64,000 nucleotides of DNA from JADKAV01 sp041393775 (GTDB lineage: Bacteria > Actinomycetota > Actinomycetes > S36-B12 > UBA10799), in NCBI GenBank assembly GCA_041393775.1, contig JAWKJM010000004.1:310001-374000 (forward strand). Direction: 5' to 3'. This document shows positions 1 to 12,126 of this stretch, in pieces (within the stretch, counting starts at the first letter, position 1; each line of letters opens with the position of its first letter). A model generated the notes under the pieces. It saw nothing but the letters and a program-made list of their open reading frames with translations, did no database searches and was not told the DNA's origin. The translations under genes and the position numbers were made by a program.

Positions 1-2
1 TG

Positions 3-596
3 ACGGCGACATTCTCCGGCACGGTTGACCCTGCGTGCGCCGACCTCGGCGATGCCTTGACGGCCGACCAGCTCAGCAGCACGGTTGCGCAACGGCTGAA
101 AGAAGTCGCCGTGGCCAAGAACCTCGAGGAGAACCAGGCCTACTTCGAGCAACTGGGCAAGGACATCAAACCGATCATGGACCAGTACCAAAGCACCTGC
201 ATCGCGGCGGTCTCGGCCGGCGGGGCGCCGGAGTTCTACCGCACGTTTGTCGAGACTTTTCAGAGCGCGGTGACTGACGGAGCGGCAGTGGCAACATCGG
301 CGCTCGGCGACGGGGGGCAGGTCTCGGCCGAGGATGCTGCACGGTTGCAGGCTGAGGCGGACAAGTTGCAGGTGAGTTCGGAGGCGGTCATGGCGATCTC
401 CGGCGGATCGCCGGAACCATCGGCCTCCGCGTCGGAATCGGGCGGCACCGCTGGGTCCGGTGACACGTCGGGTTCGAGTGACACCTCGGGTTCGGGCGAC
501 ACCGCTGGTTCAGGCGATACCGCGGAATCGCCCGAACCGTCGACGTCCGCCTCACCCTCGGCGATCAACCCCGCAGCGCCCGCTCCGATCGGCTAG
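3..596 (+). CDS. C-terminal part of a Ser/Thr/Gly-rich, probably secreted protein (5' truncated)
   Basis: The reading frame is open from the first bases of the window, so the true start lies upstream and only about 197 residues are visible. The first part is ordinary, mostly helical-looking sequence with two cysteines (in DPACADL and STCIA). From about position 410 to the TAG stop the protein becomes a low-complexity tail of repeated Ser-Gly-Asp-Thr units, then Pro/Ser/Ala-rich sequence ending in APAPIG. Such tails are common in secreted or wall-associated actinobacterial proteins, but the signal peptide would lie outside the window, so export is inferred. I do not recognise the family. The next gene starts 8 nt after the stop. 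Confidence 0.6.
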   Translation, partial: TATFSGTVDPACADLGDALTADQLSSTVAQRLKEVAVAKNLEENQAYFEQLGKDIKPIMDQYQSTCIAAVSAGGAPEFYRTFVETFQSAVTDGAAVATSALGDGGQVSAEDAARLQAEADKLQVSSEAVMAISGGSPEPSASASESGGTAGSGDTSGSSDTSGSGDTAGSGDTAESPEPSTSASPSAINPAAPAPIG

Positions 597-604
597 GCGC
601 TGGC

Positions 605-2580
<1,976 letters not shown>

Positions 2581-2584
<4 letters not shown>

Positions 2585-5500
2585 CCCTCGCTGCGCAGGA
2601 AAGCCCGGCGCAAGAACTCAACCGCCGGGTTGCGCCGGAGATCCCCGGGCGCCGGTTCGTGCCAGGGGAGGGATGGACCCATCGTGTTCCCAACGTCCTG
2701 AGGGCGATACTGCTGGCAGTTGCGGTCTTCAGCGCGGTCACCGCGGTGTTCCCGGCGCTGGCGCGCAGCCTCAGCGGTGTGCGGGACGTGATCGAGATCG
2801 TGTTCGTCCCGGCCCCCCCGAACATCGCATGGGCGGCGTTGCTGGTCATCTTCGGATCCGCCTTGGGTAAGCGAAAGCGCTCCGCGTGGTGGTTTGTGTT
2901 CCTGATCCTGTCATTGGGGATGGTCGCCTCGCTGATTCTGATGACCGAACCGGATCTGCGTGCCAAAGAACTGGCCACCCTGGCCTTCTCGGTGGCCTTC
3001 TTCGTGATCCTGTTGCTTTCGCGCAAGGAGTTCTTCGCGATCGTTCCCAGGCGCAACGTGGTCGTGGCGATCCTCACCCTGCTCGTCGGGTTCGCGATCG
3101 TGATTCCGATCGGCTGGGCGATGGTTGAGGCGTTGCCCGGATCGGTGGCCCGATCCGAGGCATGGGCGTACTCGGCGAACAACGTCTTCGGCGGACTCGG
3201 GGACACGGACTCCACCGGTATCGAGGGCAGGGCCACCCGCCCGGTGCCCTTCCTGCTCGGCGGATTGGGGACCTTGGTCTACGTCGCTTTCGGTCTCGCC
3301 CTGTTCCGCACGCGTGGCAAGGAACGCCTGATCAGTGGGCAGGACGAAGTGGACCTCCGGGCCCTGCTGCACGATCACGGGGACCGGGACTCGCTGGCGT
3401 ACTTCGCGACGCGGCGCGACAAATCCGTTATGTGGTCGCCATCGCACAAGGCCGCAGTGACGTATCGAGTGCTGAACGGGGTGAGCCTGGCCAGCGCCGA
3501 CCCGATCGGGGACCCGGAGTCCTGGCCGCCGGCGATCGAGGCGTGGCTGGAGGAGGCGCGGCAGTTCGGCTGGGCCCCGGCAGTCATGGGTGCCTCCGAA
3601 CTGGGCGCTGAGGCATACGTGCGCGCTGGCCTGGAAGCCCTCTCGCTGGGCGACGAGGCGATCATCGAGTTTTCGCAGTTCACGCTCGACGGCCGCCACA
3701 TGCGAGCGGTCCGGCAAGCCGTTCACCGCCTCGAGCGTGACGGCTACACCACTCGGGTACGCCGCCATCGCGACATCCCGGACGACCAGATGGCCGCAGT
3801 GATCGCGGATGCCGACAGGTGGCGCGACACCGACAACGAGCGGGGCTTCTCGATGGCGCTCGGCCGCCTCGGCGATCCGCTCGACGGTGCGTGTGTGCTC
3901 ACCGAGATCTTCGATGCCGAGGGGATGCGGCAGGGTCTGCTGTCGTTCTCCCCGTGGGGGCAGCGGGGCATCTCCCTGGACCTGATGCGACGCGATCCGG
4001 CCGCTGAGAACGGCGTGATGGAGATGATGGTCAACGCGACTGTCGTCGCCGGCCCGGTCATCGGTGTAGACCGGCTGTCGCTGAACTTCGCGGTCATGCG
4101 CGCGATCTTCGAGGAAGGCGCGAAGATCGGCGCCGGACCGGTGATGCGCGCCTCCCGTGGCTTCTTGATGTTCGCGAGCCGCTGGTGGCAGCTCGAGTCG
4201 TTGTACAGGTCCAACGAGAAGTACGAACCGGACTGGGTCCCCCGCTTCCTGCTCTTCGAACGATCCGGTGACCTGCCTCGCGTGGGCATCGCCGCAGGTC
4301 TGGCCGAGGGCTTCGTGGAGAAACCGCGAGTGCCGTTCACCGGGGGCGGTCGGGAATCGCTTGCGGATGGCACGCGCAACTCGCCGGTGGCGCTGTGGGC
4401 CCCGGTTGCCGAACAACTTGCGGCCCACGACGTCGAAGAGTCCGAACTTCAGGAACGGCGCCTGCCCGAGCAGGAGTTGGTCCGACGGGAGAAGTTGGCG
4501 CAGATCAGGTCGCGGGGGATCGATCCCTACGCGACCGACTTCGACCGCCAGGACATGATCGGTGACATCCGCAGTCAGTTCGCCGACCTCGAGCCGGACG
4601 CCCGCACCGGACAGACCGTCCGGATCGCCGGTCGCGTGATGCTCAATCGGATCACAGGCAAACTGGTGTTCGCCCAGGTCAAGGACTGGAGCGGCCAGAT
4701 GCAGGTGATGCTCTCCTTGGCGGAGGTCGGTCAGGAGAATCTCGATCGCTGGAAGCACGAGGTCGACCTCGGCGACCACGTCGGGGTCGTGGGGCAGGTG
4801 ATCACCAGTAAGCGCGGTGAGTTGTCCGTCCTGGTCGATGACTTCGTGATCACGTCGAAGTGCCTGGTGCCGCTGCCCGACAAGCACGCCGGACTGACCG
4901 ATCCCGAGGCGAGGACCCGGCAGCGTTATGTCGATCTGATCGTCAACGACGATTCCCGCGAGATGGTGGCGCTGCGCTCCACGGCGATCCGTGCCCTGCG
5001 GGAATCGCTGTGGCGCCGCGGGTTCCTCGAGGTCGACACTCCCATGCTGCAGACCGTGCACGGAGGTGCGAACGCGCGGCCCTTCATCACGCACATCAAC
5101 GCCTACGACATGCGCCTGTACCTGCGGATCGCCCCCGAGTTGTTCTTGAAGCGCCTGCTCGTCGGGGGCGTCGAGAAGATCTTCGAAGTCAACCGGAACT
5201 TCCGCAACGAGGGAGTGGACACTTCGCACAATCCGGAGTTCAGCAGCCTCGAGATCTACGATGCGTACGGTACCTACGAGACGATGCGGATGCTCACACG
5301 TGAGGTGATCCTGGAGATCGCGACCGCGGTGTACGGCCAGCCGATCGCCCGCCGGCCGCTGCCCGACGGCGGCTACGAGGAGATCGACCTGTCACCGGAA
5401 TGGCCGACGATGACTGTTCACGAGGGCGTCAGCCATGCGGTCGGGGAGGAGGTCACGGTCGACACCAGCGTCGAAGTGCTCCGCGGTCACGCGGCCAAAC

Positions 5501-5940
5501 TGGGCATTCCGATGGATCCGTCTTGGGACGCTTCGCAGACGGTACTCGAATTGTACGAACAACTGTGTGAGGACAAGACAACCTTCCCGACGTTCTACCT
5601 GGATTTCCCGACCGAGGTGTCGCCGTTGACGCGCAAGATGCCGGGTGAGCCGCGCCTGGCCGAGAAGTGGGACCTGGTCGGGTGGGGTGCGGAACTGGGA
5701 ACCGCCTACACCGAGTTGATCGATCCGCTCGACCAGCGTGACCGGTTAGTGGCGCAAAGCCTGCTCGCTGCGGCCGGCGACGTCGAGGCGATGGAGGTGG
5801 ACGAGGACTTCCTGCGGGCGCTGGAGTATGGGATGCCCCCCGCGGGTGGTCAGGGTATGGGGGTCGAGCGGGTGATCATGATGCTGACCGGTCAGACCAT
5901 CCGCGACACTATGCTGTTCCCGCTGGTCAAACCCGAGTGA
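2581..5940 (+). CDS. lysX: Bifunctional lysyl-phosphatidylglycerol synthase / lysyl-tRNA synthetase LysX
   Basis: This 1119-residue fusion has three parts. Residues about 40-250 contain six hydrophobic segments. Residues about 260-590 form the DUF2156 (GNAT-like) transferase that moves lysine from Lys-tRNA to phosphatidylglycerol. From about residue 620 to the end is a class II lysyl-tRNA synthetase with an OB fold (GKLVFAQVKDWSG), motif 2 (FEVNRNFRNEGVD) and motif 3 (GMGVERVIMMLTG). In mycobacteria LysX lysinylates membrane lipid and gives resistance to cationic peptides. The start chosen is the ATG at 2581, which overlaps the aacS stop; the frame is open further upstream but inside aacS. 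No separate lysS is visible in the window. Confidence 0.95.
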
Positions 5941-6126
5941 TGGCCGACAGTTGAGGCGGTTCTTGTCCGACTGATGACTTCGTCGGTCGCGCACTGGGCC
6001 GGGGATCTCCGAGGTCCGGCGCGCCGGGTTCCTGGTCGCCGTCACCGATTCACCGACACCGAACCTCATGTTCACGCCAATGCAACACCAGGTGGTGACG
6101 CTTGATAGTGCCGAGAGGAGGTCACC

Positions 6127-6258
6127 ATGTCGGTCCGGTTGACAGCAATTGCGCATCTGGCCAACGAGTTGGGTTCGATGACCGTCTCCATGACGGGGAT
6201 GTTGGTTCGGGCGTCCGCGAGCCGGGACCGCACCACCTACTACGAGGACCACTTCTGA
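6127..6258 (+). CDS. Small ORF of 43 residues, unknown
   Basis: The ORF begins with ATG 7 nt after a strong Shine-Dalgarno stretch (GAGAGGAGG) and encodes a 43-residue protein ending in RTTYYEDHF. A plausible -10 (GATAGT, 6104-6109) lies just upstream. It has no signal peptide and no continuous membrane segment, although the middle is rich in Met, Ser and Thr. It stands alone between lysX and a lipoprotein gene. I do not recognise it. The ribosome-binding site is the main argument that it is real; at this length codon bias gives little support. Confidence 0.5.
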   Translation: MSVRLTAIAHLANELGSMTVSMTGMLVRASASRDRTTYYEDHF

Positions 6259-6321
6259 GCGTTCGATAGCGTGGACGTTCCAGATCCCGCGCCGAAGTGG
6301 CAGGGCCGGAAGGAGTGCGGC

Positions 6322-6843
6322 ATGAAGCGGATGGCCCTGGCAGTGATTCTGGCGATCGGGCTGGCGGGATGTTCGCAGACGGACACCGCGACTCCGCCGA
6401 CCTCGCCAGCAGCCACCCCGAGCGTCTCGGAGACGCCGATGGAGAGCCCGGCACCGACGCAGTCACCCAGCCCCACTCGAACCACCGCCAAGCCCGAGAC
6501 AACGGACACCCCGAAGCCCTCCGGGCCCGCGACGAACAGTTTCTGTGCCTACTTGAAGAAGACCAGCGGGGCACAGCAGCAGGTCGAGGACCCCAGTCAG
6601 TTCGTCGCCCTGGTCAATGGTGCGTTGGCAGTGGCGCCGGGGGCGATCGCAGAGGACCTCGCACTGTACGCGGAGTCGGTGCAGAAGCTCGCGGACACGG
6701 TGACGGCGGGGCCGAAGAAGGCGGCAGCGGCCGACAAGTGGTTGACGCAGAACGAAGCAGCAGTCAGTGCGGCGGAGGAGAACGTGAACAACTACAGCCT
6801 TTCCGTATGCGGACAACCCTTCATCACGGGTGAAGGTGGCTGA
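6322..6843 (+). CDS. Small lipoprotein, unknown function
   Basis: The 173-residue product starts with MKRMALAVILAIGLAGCSQ, a type II signal peptide with lipobox LAGC. The predicted acylated cysteine is residue 17. A Thr/Pro/Ser-rich linker follows to about residue 65, then a compact helical domain of about 100 residues with two cysteines (FCAYL and SVCGQP) that could form a disulfide outside the cell. The start is the ATG at 6322, placed 7 nt after AAGGAG; an upstream in-frame ATG at 6271 would put the signal peptide internally and is rejected. Function is unknown; it is presumably anchored to the outer face of the membrane. Confidence 0.8.
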   Translation: MKRMALAVILAIGLAGCSQTDTATPPTSPAATPSVSETPMESPAPTQSPSPTRTTAKPETTDTPKPSGPATNSFCAYLKKTSGAQQQVEDPSQFVALVNGALAVAPGAIAEDLALYAESVQKLADTVTAGPKKAAAADKWLTQNEAAVSAAEENVNNYSLSVCGQPFITGEGG

Positions 6844-6909
6844 GGGCGGTCGGCCACTTCGCTCACCGGACGATGCGCTCATCGCCGCGTCGTGGGCGAT
6901 AATCGTGTG

Positions 6910-7716
6910 ATGAGCGCCCAACCGTCCGTCCCCGGATGGGCGCCGACGCGCATCGACTTGGCGAGCGTGCCGAACTTGCGGGATGTGGGCGGAGCAAGCG
7001 CGTGCGGCGGGCGGACGGTGCGGCCGCGCACGCTGTTCCGCTCCACACAGCTGGCCGGTGTGGTCGACACCGACCGTGCGGCCCTGGAGGCTTTGGAGTT
7101 GGCGATGGTCGTGGATCTGCGCACGGCCAGGGAGGTGGAACTCGCCCCTGACGTCAGGATCACCGACAAGTACCTGTGGCTGGACGTTCTGCGCGACTTC
7201 GCACCGGCCTCGCAGGTAGGTGTGGAGGACCTGTTCGCCGACCCACAGCAGTTCGAGTCCATCTTGCGTGACGGAACCGCCGAAGCCATGATGACGCAGG
7301 CGTATCTCGCGCTGGTGGACCTGCCTAGCGCGAGGCAGTCCTACGGACGCTGGCTGCAGGATCTCGCGGATTCCAGCGGGTCGGTGCTGGTTCACTGCAC
7401 GAACGGCAAGGATCGCACGGGCTGGGCGGTTGCGCTGGCCTTGTTGACGATCGGAGTGGACGAAGCCGACGTGTACACGGACTACTTGGCGACCAACGAC
7501 CAGTTGCTGCCCGCTATGCGCGAAGTGCTTGAGGGTGCCCAGCGACGTGGCATCGACCCGGAGTTGTTCCTCCCGGTGATCGGGGTCCGGGAACAGTACC
7601 TCGCGTCAGCGTTGGAGCGAGTCGGTGAATTGGGCGGTATGGATGCCTATTTGGCCCTGATGGGCATCAGCGAGAAACTGGTTGGGGACCTGGTCGACCG
7701 GTTGACGACCGACTGA
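6910..7716 (+). CDS. Tyrosine-protein phosphatase family protein
   Basis: The 268-residue protein has the single-domain layout of the Y_phosphatase3 group (bacterial dual-specificity or phosphoinositide phosphatases like mycobacterial PtpB). The N-terminal signature ASVPNLRDVGG is present, and the catalytic P-loop VHCTNGKDRTGWA contains the HC-x5-R nucleophile cysteine and arginine plus the Lys-Asp pair typical of the group. A hexamer GATAAT (6898-6903) sits 6 nt before the ATG, suggesting a leaderless transcript. An in-frame GTG at 6892 is possible but would overlap that hexamer. The substrate is not predictable. Confidence 0.85.
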   Translation: MSAQPSVPGWAPTRIDLASVPNLRDVGGASACGGRTVRPRTLFRSTQLAGVVDTDRAALEALELAMVVDLRTAREVELAPDVRITDKYLWLDVLRDFAPASQVGVEDLFADPQQFESILRDGTAEAMMTQAYLALVDLPSARQSYGRWLQDLADSSGSVLVHCTNGKDRTGWAVALALLTIGVDEADVYTDYLATNDQLLPAMREVLEGAQRRGIDPELFLPVIGVREQYLASALERVGELGGMDAYLALMGISEKLVGDLVDRLTTD

Positions 7717-7722
7717 AGGCGT

Positions 7723-7932
7723 CTATGCGGTGCGCAATGTCCGGTTCTCGTGCCAGAGGTCCAGCAACTGGTCGGCGACCCAGTCGTGGCCCCCAGATTC
7801 CGCGTCGGCGATCAGCAGCGCGGACTCGACGCGTGCCCGCTCCACATGACCGCTGCGCAGCAAGCGCTGAATGTCCCAGAGGCGTCCGTCGAAGTCGGCT
7901 GCGTCTTGGCAGTTCACATCGTTGGTGCTCAT
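7723..7932 (-). CDS. Small protein of 69 residues, unknown
   Basis: The frame is open further upstream, but I choose the ATG at 7932 (MSTNDVNCQDAADFDGRL). A CATGCT hexamer lies 6 nt before it, the geometry seen at many starts in this window, and the upstream extension is Arg/Pro-rich with no visible conservation. The product is acidic and helical (FDGRLWDIQRLLRSGHVERA and WVADQLLDLWHENR), soluble, with one cysteine. It is convergent with the phosphatase gene, 6 bp apart. No family recognised. Confidence 0.5.
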   Translation of the reverse strand: MSTNDVNCQDAADFDGRLWDIQRLLRSGHVERARVESALLIADAESGGHDWVADQLLDLWHENRTLRTA

Positions 7933-8074
7933 AGAACGAGCATGGACGCAGGGTGTGACAAAACGCGGGCGCCACGCCGGAAGCGTACGTGCCGGCAGGA
8001 AGGATTCGTCCCGCTGGTGCTTGTCGGACGGGTCGTGGCCGACGCCCACTCAGACGATCGCGTCTTCTTGATCC

Positions 8075-8146
8075 AGGTTAGAGAACGTTCACGGCGTTAG
8101 AAGTACCACGCGTGGTTTCTCTAACCTCGTGAACGTTCTCTAACCT
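8075..8146. repeat. 72-bp near-perfect intergenic palindrome (family B)
   Basis: The outer arms AGGTTAGAGAACGTTCACG (8075-8093) and its exact reverse complement (8128-8146) match over 19 bp. The centre is the 12-bp palindrome ACCACGCGTGGT (8105-8116). Between them lies a second, shorter pair of GTTAGA/TCTAAC-type units. The layout is therefore two direct units followed by two inverted units. Related copies occur at 44442-44503 and 44541-44629. It could form a long hairpin or cruciform. It lies between the start side of a small gene and the 3' end of ackA, and has no T-run of a usual terminator. Confidence 0.85.
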
Positions 8147-8218
8147 CGCCAGGAATGTCACGTTGGGCCCGGGCTCCCCGCCGGCAGTGTGGCCTCCGAT
8201 GGGTCTGAAGTGGCGTGG

Positions 8219-9406
8219 CTAGGAGACCGCCGCCAGGGTCTGAGTGGCGATCTCGAGTTCCTCATTCGTCGGGATCACGAGCACCCGCACCGAGGAATCA
8301 GCAGTGGCGATGTCCACCGGAGTGGCAGACCGGACCGCCGCTGAGTTCCGGTCCGGATCCAGCTCGATGCCCAGATGCTGAAGGTTCTCACAAACGCTGG
8401 AGCGCACCACCGCGTCGTTCTCCCCGACGCCGGCGGTGAACACGATGGCGTGAGCACCTCCGAGCGTTGCAAGATACGCACCGAGGTAGTCACGGATCCT
8501 GTGGACATAGACCTGGATCGCGGAGGCCGCTGTCGCGTCACCCTCGGCAGCGGCCTCGTGGATCTGGCGCAGATCGTTGTGGCCGCACATCCCCTTCAGT
8601 CCGGACTCCCGATTGAGCAGCGTGTCCAACTGGTCGACGGACATCCCTGTGCGCAACAGGTGGATCAGTGCGCCCGGGTCCATGTCGCCGCAGCGGGTCC
8701 CCATCACCAGCCCGGCCATCGGTGTGAGCCCCATCGAGGTGTCGACGCTGCGTCCGTGCCGCACAGCGCAGGCAGACGCCCCGTTGCCCAGGTGCAGCGT
8801 GATGATCTTCGAGGCCTCCAGCGGTATCCCAAGGACCTGCGCAGCGCGACGGCTCACGTAGGCATGCGATGTCCCGTGGAAACCGAACTTGCGAATACTG
8901 TGCCTCGCAGCAACACGCGCATCGATGGCATACCGATACGCGGACTCGGGCATCGTCTGGTGGAAGGCGGTGTCGAAGACGGCCACGTGGGGAACATCGG
9001 GATATGCCAGCATGGCCACTTCGATGCCGAGCAGGTTGGCCGGATTGTGAAGCGGCGCCAGTGGGATGCAGTCCCTGATGGCGCCGAGCACCTCGTCGTC
9101 GATGACGGCAGGCTCTGCGAATCGATCCCCGCCGTGGACCACCCGGTGACCTACGCCGACCAGCGATCCCGCCGGCACGGGTTCCGTCGCCTCGAAGGCC
9201 TCCGCCATCGCCTGGAAACCCTCACGGTGATCAGCCATCGCGCGTTCGACGACGTGTTCGCGACCGCCGGCGGTGTGGCGGACCCGGGACCCGGTTTCAC
9301 CGATGCGTTCCACAAGTCCCGAGGCCCTGGTCGACGGCCCGGTCATGTCGATCAACTCGTACTTGAGGCTCGACGATCCCGAGTTCAGCACAAGGACGAG
9401 CGACAT
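8219..9406 (-). CDS. ackA: Acetate kinase
   Basis: The 395-residue product begins MSLVLVLNSGSSSLKYEL, the N-terminal phosphate-binding signature of acetate kinases (ASKHA fold). It contains the second signature FGFHGTSHAYVS and the C-terminal region VFTAGVGENDAVVR. It interconverts acetyl phosphate plus ADP with acetate plus ATP. Its ATG shares one base with the stop of pta (TGATG), so pta-ackA is a tightly coupled two-gene operon read on the minus strand. The ATG at 9406 is preferred over upstream in-frame starts because those would run into pta and add a His/Arg-rich extension. Confidence 0.95.
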   Translation of the reverse strand: MSLVLVLNSGSSSLKYELIDMTGPSTRASGLVERIGETGSRVRHTAGGREHVVERAMADHREGFQAMAEAFEATEPVPAGSLVGVGHRVVHGGDRFAEPAVIDDEVLGAIRDCIPLAPLHNPANLLGIEVAMLAYPDVPHVAVFDTAFHQTMPESAYRYAIDARVAARHSIRKFGFHGTSHAYVSRRAAQVLGIPLEASKIITLHLGNGASACAVRHGRSVDTSMGLTPMAGLVMGTRCGDMDPGALIHLLRTGMSVDQLDTLLNRESGLKGMCGHNDLRQIHEAAAEGDATAASAIQVYVHRIRDYLGAYLATLGGAHAIVFTAGVGENDAVVRSSVCENLQHLGIELDPDRNSAAVRSATPVDIATADSSVRVLVIPTNEELEIATQTLAAVS

Positions 9407-11484
9407 CAGGACTCCTGCGCCTGGATGGCGGTGATGGTCACGGTGTTGACGATGTCTTTGATGGTGCAACCGCGGGATAGATCGTTGATCGGCTTGCGCA
9501 GACCTTGCAGCACCGGTCCGACCGCTACCGCCTTCGCAGAGCGCTGTACGGCCTTGTACGTGTTGTTGCCGGTGTTCAGGTCGGGGAAGATCAGCACGTT
9601 AGCCTGCCCGGCCACGAAAGACCCGGGCAGTTTGCTGGCGGCCACGTCACGGTCGACGGCCGCGTCGTACTGGATTGGGCCCTCCACCGGGAGATCTGGG
9701 CGCCGGTGCTGCACGATCTCGGTCGCCTCGCGCACCTTCTCGACATCGCCACCGAATCCAGAAGTGCCGGTTGAGTAGCTGAGCATCGCCACCCGGGGCG
9801 AGATGCCGAACGCAGCCGCGGTCTCCGCCGACGATATGGCGATGTCGGCCAGTTGCTGGGGGTCTGGGTCCGGGTTGACCGCGCAGTCACCGTACACGAG
9901 CACCCGGTCCGCCAGACACATGAAGAAGACGCTCGACACCACGGACACCCCCGGGCTCGTGCGGATCAACTGCAAAGCCGGTCGCACGGTGTCAGCCGTG
10001 GTGTGCGAGGCACCGCTGACCATCCCGTCGGCGAGTCCCGATTTCACGAGCAGCGTTCCGAAGATGGTCACGTCGGTGACCGCGTCGTGGGCCAGGTCCA
10101 TGCTCATGCCCTTGCGTTCGCGCAGGGAACACAGGAGCTCGGCCATCTGGTCACGCAGCTCCGAGTGCTCGGGATGGATGAGGGTGGCTCCGCTGATGTC
10201 CAGACCCATGGATCGCGCGCGGTCGGAGATCGAATCCGGCGAGCCGAGGATGGTCAGGTCGCAGATGGAGCGGCGCAGAAGTTGATCGGCCGCTCTCAGG
10301 ATCCGGTCGTCATGACCCTCGGGAAGCACGATCCGGCGGCGGAGTTGACGCGCCGAACGGACGAGCCGGTTCTCGAACATCAACGGCGTGGTCACTGTGG
10401 TGTCCGCCACCTCGATCCGCTCCATGAGTTCGGAGGTGTCGATGACCGATTCGAACAAGCCCAGGGCGGCGGCGATGCGGCGGTCGTCCCCGAAGCGGAT
10501 CTGCGGGGTCAACGTCGCGATCTGATTCGCGGTTTCATACGTGTCGCGGTCGGACAGCAGCAACGGCGTGACCGAGGACTCCAGCCCGCGGGCGAACGAC
10601 AAGATGCGGGGATCTGGGTCGACCCCGCCGGTGACCACCACCCCGCTGATGCTCGGAACCTTGTCGCTGAAGCGCGCGGTCACGGCGGCCAGCAGGACGT
10701 CCGAGCGGTCGCCGGGAGTGACCAGCAGGACGCCGTTCTGCAGGCGGTCCAGCAGGTTGGGCAACGTCATCGCCGCCACCCGCACCCCGGTCACCTCCCG
10801 GTCCAAGGACTCCCGGGATCCGAGGAGCAGATGCGCCTGCAGATCGGTGCAGATCTGATGCAGCGAGGGCAGTTGCAGGGTGCGTTCCTCAGGAACCACC
10901 CAGAGTGGTTCCTTCAGGTCGGGCAAGGAGTCGCTGATCAGGTCGAAATATGTGGAGTCGACCCGGTTGACCACGATCCCGAGCAGATTCACCTCGTGTT
11001 CGCGCAGGGACTGCCGGGCCGCGTTCAGTGCACCGCGCACCTGGTCGGGCCGGTGGTGGTGTGCGCTGAGCACCATGAGCACCGGGGCCGCCAGATTCAG
11101 TGCCATGGTCACATTGAGCTCGAATTCGAACGCTGCGCTCGCGCCGGTGTAGTCGGTGCCCTCGACCAGCACCACATCGCACGCGGCCGCCAGCGCATCG
11201 AACTTGCCCATGATCTCCGAGATCAGTCCATCGGCGTCGTGCAGCGACCCCACACCGCGCGTGCGATCGGTCGTGATGCCGTACGACTGCTCGTAGGTCT
11301 GGGCCAGCGCGTACCGGCGGCGGATGAGGTCGATGGTGTTGTCGTCGGTGTCGCCGCTTGCGACCACGGGACGGAAGTAGCCGACCCGCGAGGAGTGCCT
11401 GCTGAAGGCTTCCATGAGACCCAGCGAGATCATCGACTTCCCACTGGCGGCTTCCATCGATGTCACATAGACGGCTCTGGCCAC
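9406..11484 (-). CDS. pta: Phosphate acetyltransferase, long form
   Basis: This 692-residue protein is a long-form Pta. It has an N-terminal P-loop (BioD-like) domain starting VYVTSMEAASGKSMISLG, a central DRTGG domain (about residues 215-330), and a C-terminal PTA_PTB catalytic domain (about residues 370-690, with ASHTTADTVRPALQ and YSTGTSGFG). It converts acetyl-CoA and phosphate to acetyl phosphate. The start is GTG, 6 nt downstream of TAGGCT (11491-11496 on this strand), consistent with a leaderless mRNA. With ackA it forms the acetate overflow and utilisation pathway. Confidence 0.95.
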   Translation of the reverse strand: MARAVYVTSMEAASGKSMISLGLMEAFSRHSSRVGYFRPVVASGDTDDNTIDLIRRRYALAQTYEQSYGITTDRTRGVGSLHDADGLISEIMGKFDALAAACDVVLVEGTDYTGASAAFEFELNVTMALNLAAPVLMVLSAHHHRPDQVRGALNAARQSLREHEVNLLGIVVNRVDSTYFDLISDSLPDLKEPLWVVPEERTLQLPSLHQICTDLQAHLLLGSRESLDREVTGVRVAAMTLPNLLDRLQNGVLLVTPGDRSDVLLAAVTARFSDKVPSISGVVVTGGVDPDPRILSFARGLESSVTPLLLSDRDTYETANQIATLTPQIRFGDDRRIAAALGLFESVIDTSELMERIEVADTTVTTPLMFENRLVRSARQLRRRIVLPEGHDDRILRAADQLLRRSICDLTILGSPDSISDRARSMGLDISGATLIHPEHSELRDQMAELLCSLRERKGMSMDLAHDAVTDVTIFGTLLVKSGLADGMVSGASHTTADTVRPALQLIRTSPGVSVVSSVFFMCLADRVLVYGDCAVNPDPDPQQLADIAISSAETAAAFGISPRVAMLSYSTGTSGFGGDVEKVREATEIVQHRRPDLPVEGPIQYDAAVDRDVAASKLPGSFVAGQANVLIFPDLNTGNNTYKAVQRSAKAVAVGPVLQGLRKPINDLSRGCTIKDIVNTVTITAIQAQES

Positions 11485-11548
11485 ACCATGAGCCTATGGA
11501 TCAACGTCGGCCTTTGCAGGGGAACCCATGGCCGGTTCGCCGCCCCGC

Positions 11549-12028
11549 TCAGCCCACCCGTGCGGCGGCGGCGGAGACCGCTGAGGCCAGCGTCTGGCGT
11601 GGAATCTTCAACTCGTCGGTGAGTTTCACGGCCATGTCCCCGTAGTTGGCCAGCGACACCAGGGTCTGGCCGGTGATCTGCTTTGGAACCCGGTCGATCG
11701 GCTCCAGGATGCGCAGGATCAGGATCTCGGCGTCGGGGTCCTCGTCGCCGTTGCCGAGTCGCAACGTGTCGCGCACCACTCGGGCGGCGGCCGCCTCCTC
11801 CTGGGTGACGGAAAGGGCCAACAGCGCCACGACATTGGCGAAACCGAGGGCCGTGTTCAGGATCTGGGAGGGATCGACCGGTTCGGCCAGGGCGTCTTTG
11901 AGCGCGGCCGTGACCGGGGTGCTGGTCGCCTGTGCCAGGTACGAACCGACCACCGTGCCGACTTCGCGATAGACCTCGAGGTCGAGTCGTTCGTCGGTGG
12001 GTGTCGAGATGACCTCGAAATTGCCCAT
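11549..12028 (-). CDS. Conserved-looking protein of unknown function, 159 residues
   Basis: A soluble, mostly helical and acidic protein starting MGNFEVISTPTDERLDLEVY. It has no signal peptide or clear membrane segment, although the stretch around FANVVALLALSV is hydrophobic. A TAGCCT hexamer sits 6 nt before the ATG, which fixes the start and suggests leaderless translation. It lies upstream of pta on the same strand but is separated by 64 bp and has its own promoter-like hexamer. I do not recognise the family. Confidence 0.65.
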   Translation of the reverse strand: MGNFEVISTPTDERLDLEVYREVGTVVGSYLAQATSTPVTAALKDALAEPVDPSQILNTALGFANVVALLALSVTQEEAAAARVVRDTLRLGNGDEDPDAEILILRILEPIDRVPKQITGQTLVSLANYGDMAVKLTDELKIPRQTLASAVSAAAARVG

Positions 12029-12126
12029 GCGGCGAGGCTACCCGTGGGCGTTGGCCGCTGACGGATCCGGATCCTTCGACGGGTTCGTGAGACGGTTGGA
12101 GAGGTGTTCCCGCCCCGTGAGGCTTC

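Noticed and set aside
2911..5229. 772-residue open frame on the minus strand
   Set aside because: It lies opposite lysX, which has clear synthetase motifs. GC-rich codon bias keeps antisense frames open; the translation is His/Arg/Gln-rich with no domain.
9853..11622. 589-residue plus-strand frame opposite pta
   Set aside because: pta has full family motifs; this frame is a shadow rich in His, Gln and Arg. The 467-residue frame opposite ackA (8375-9778) is rejected for the same reason.
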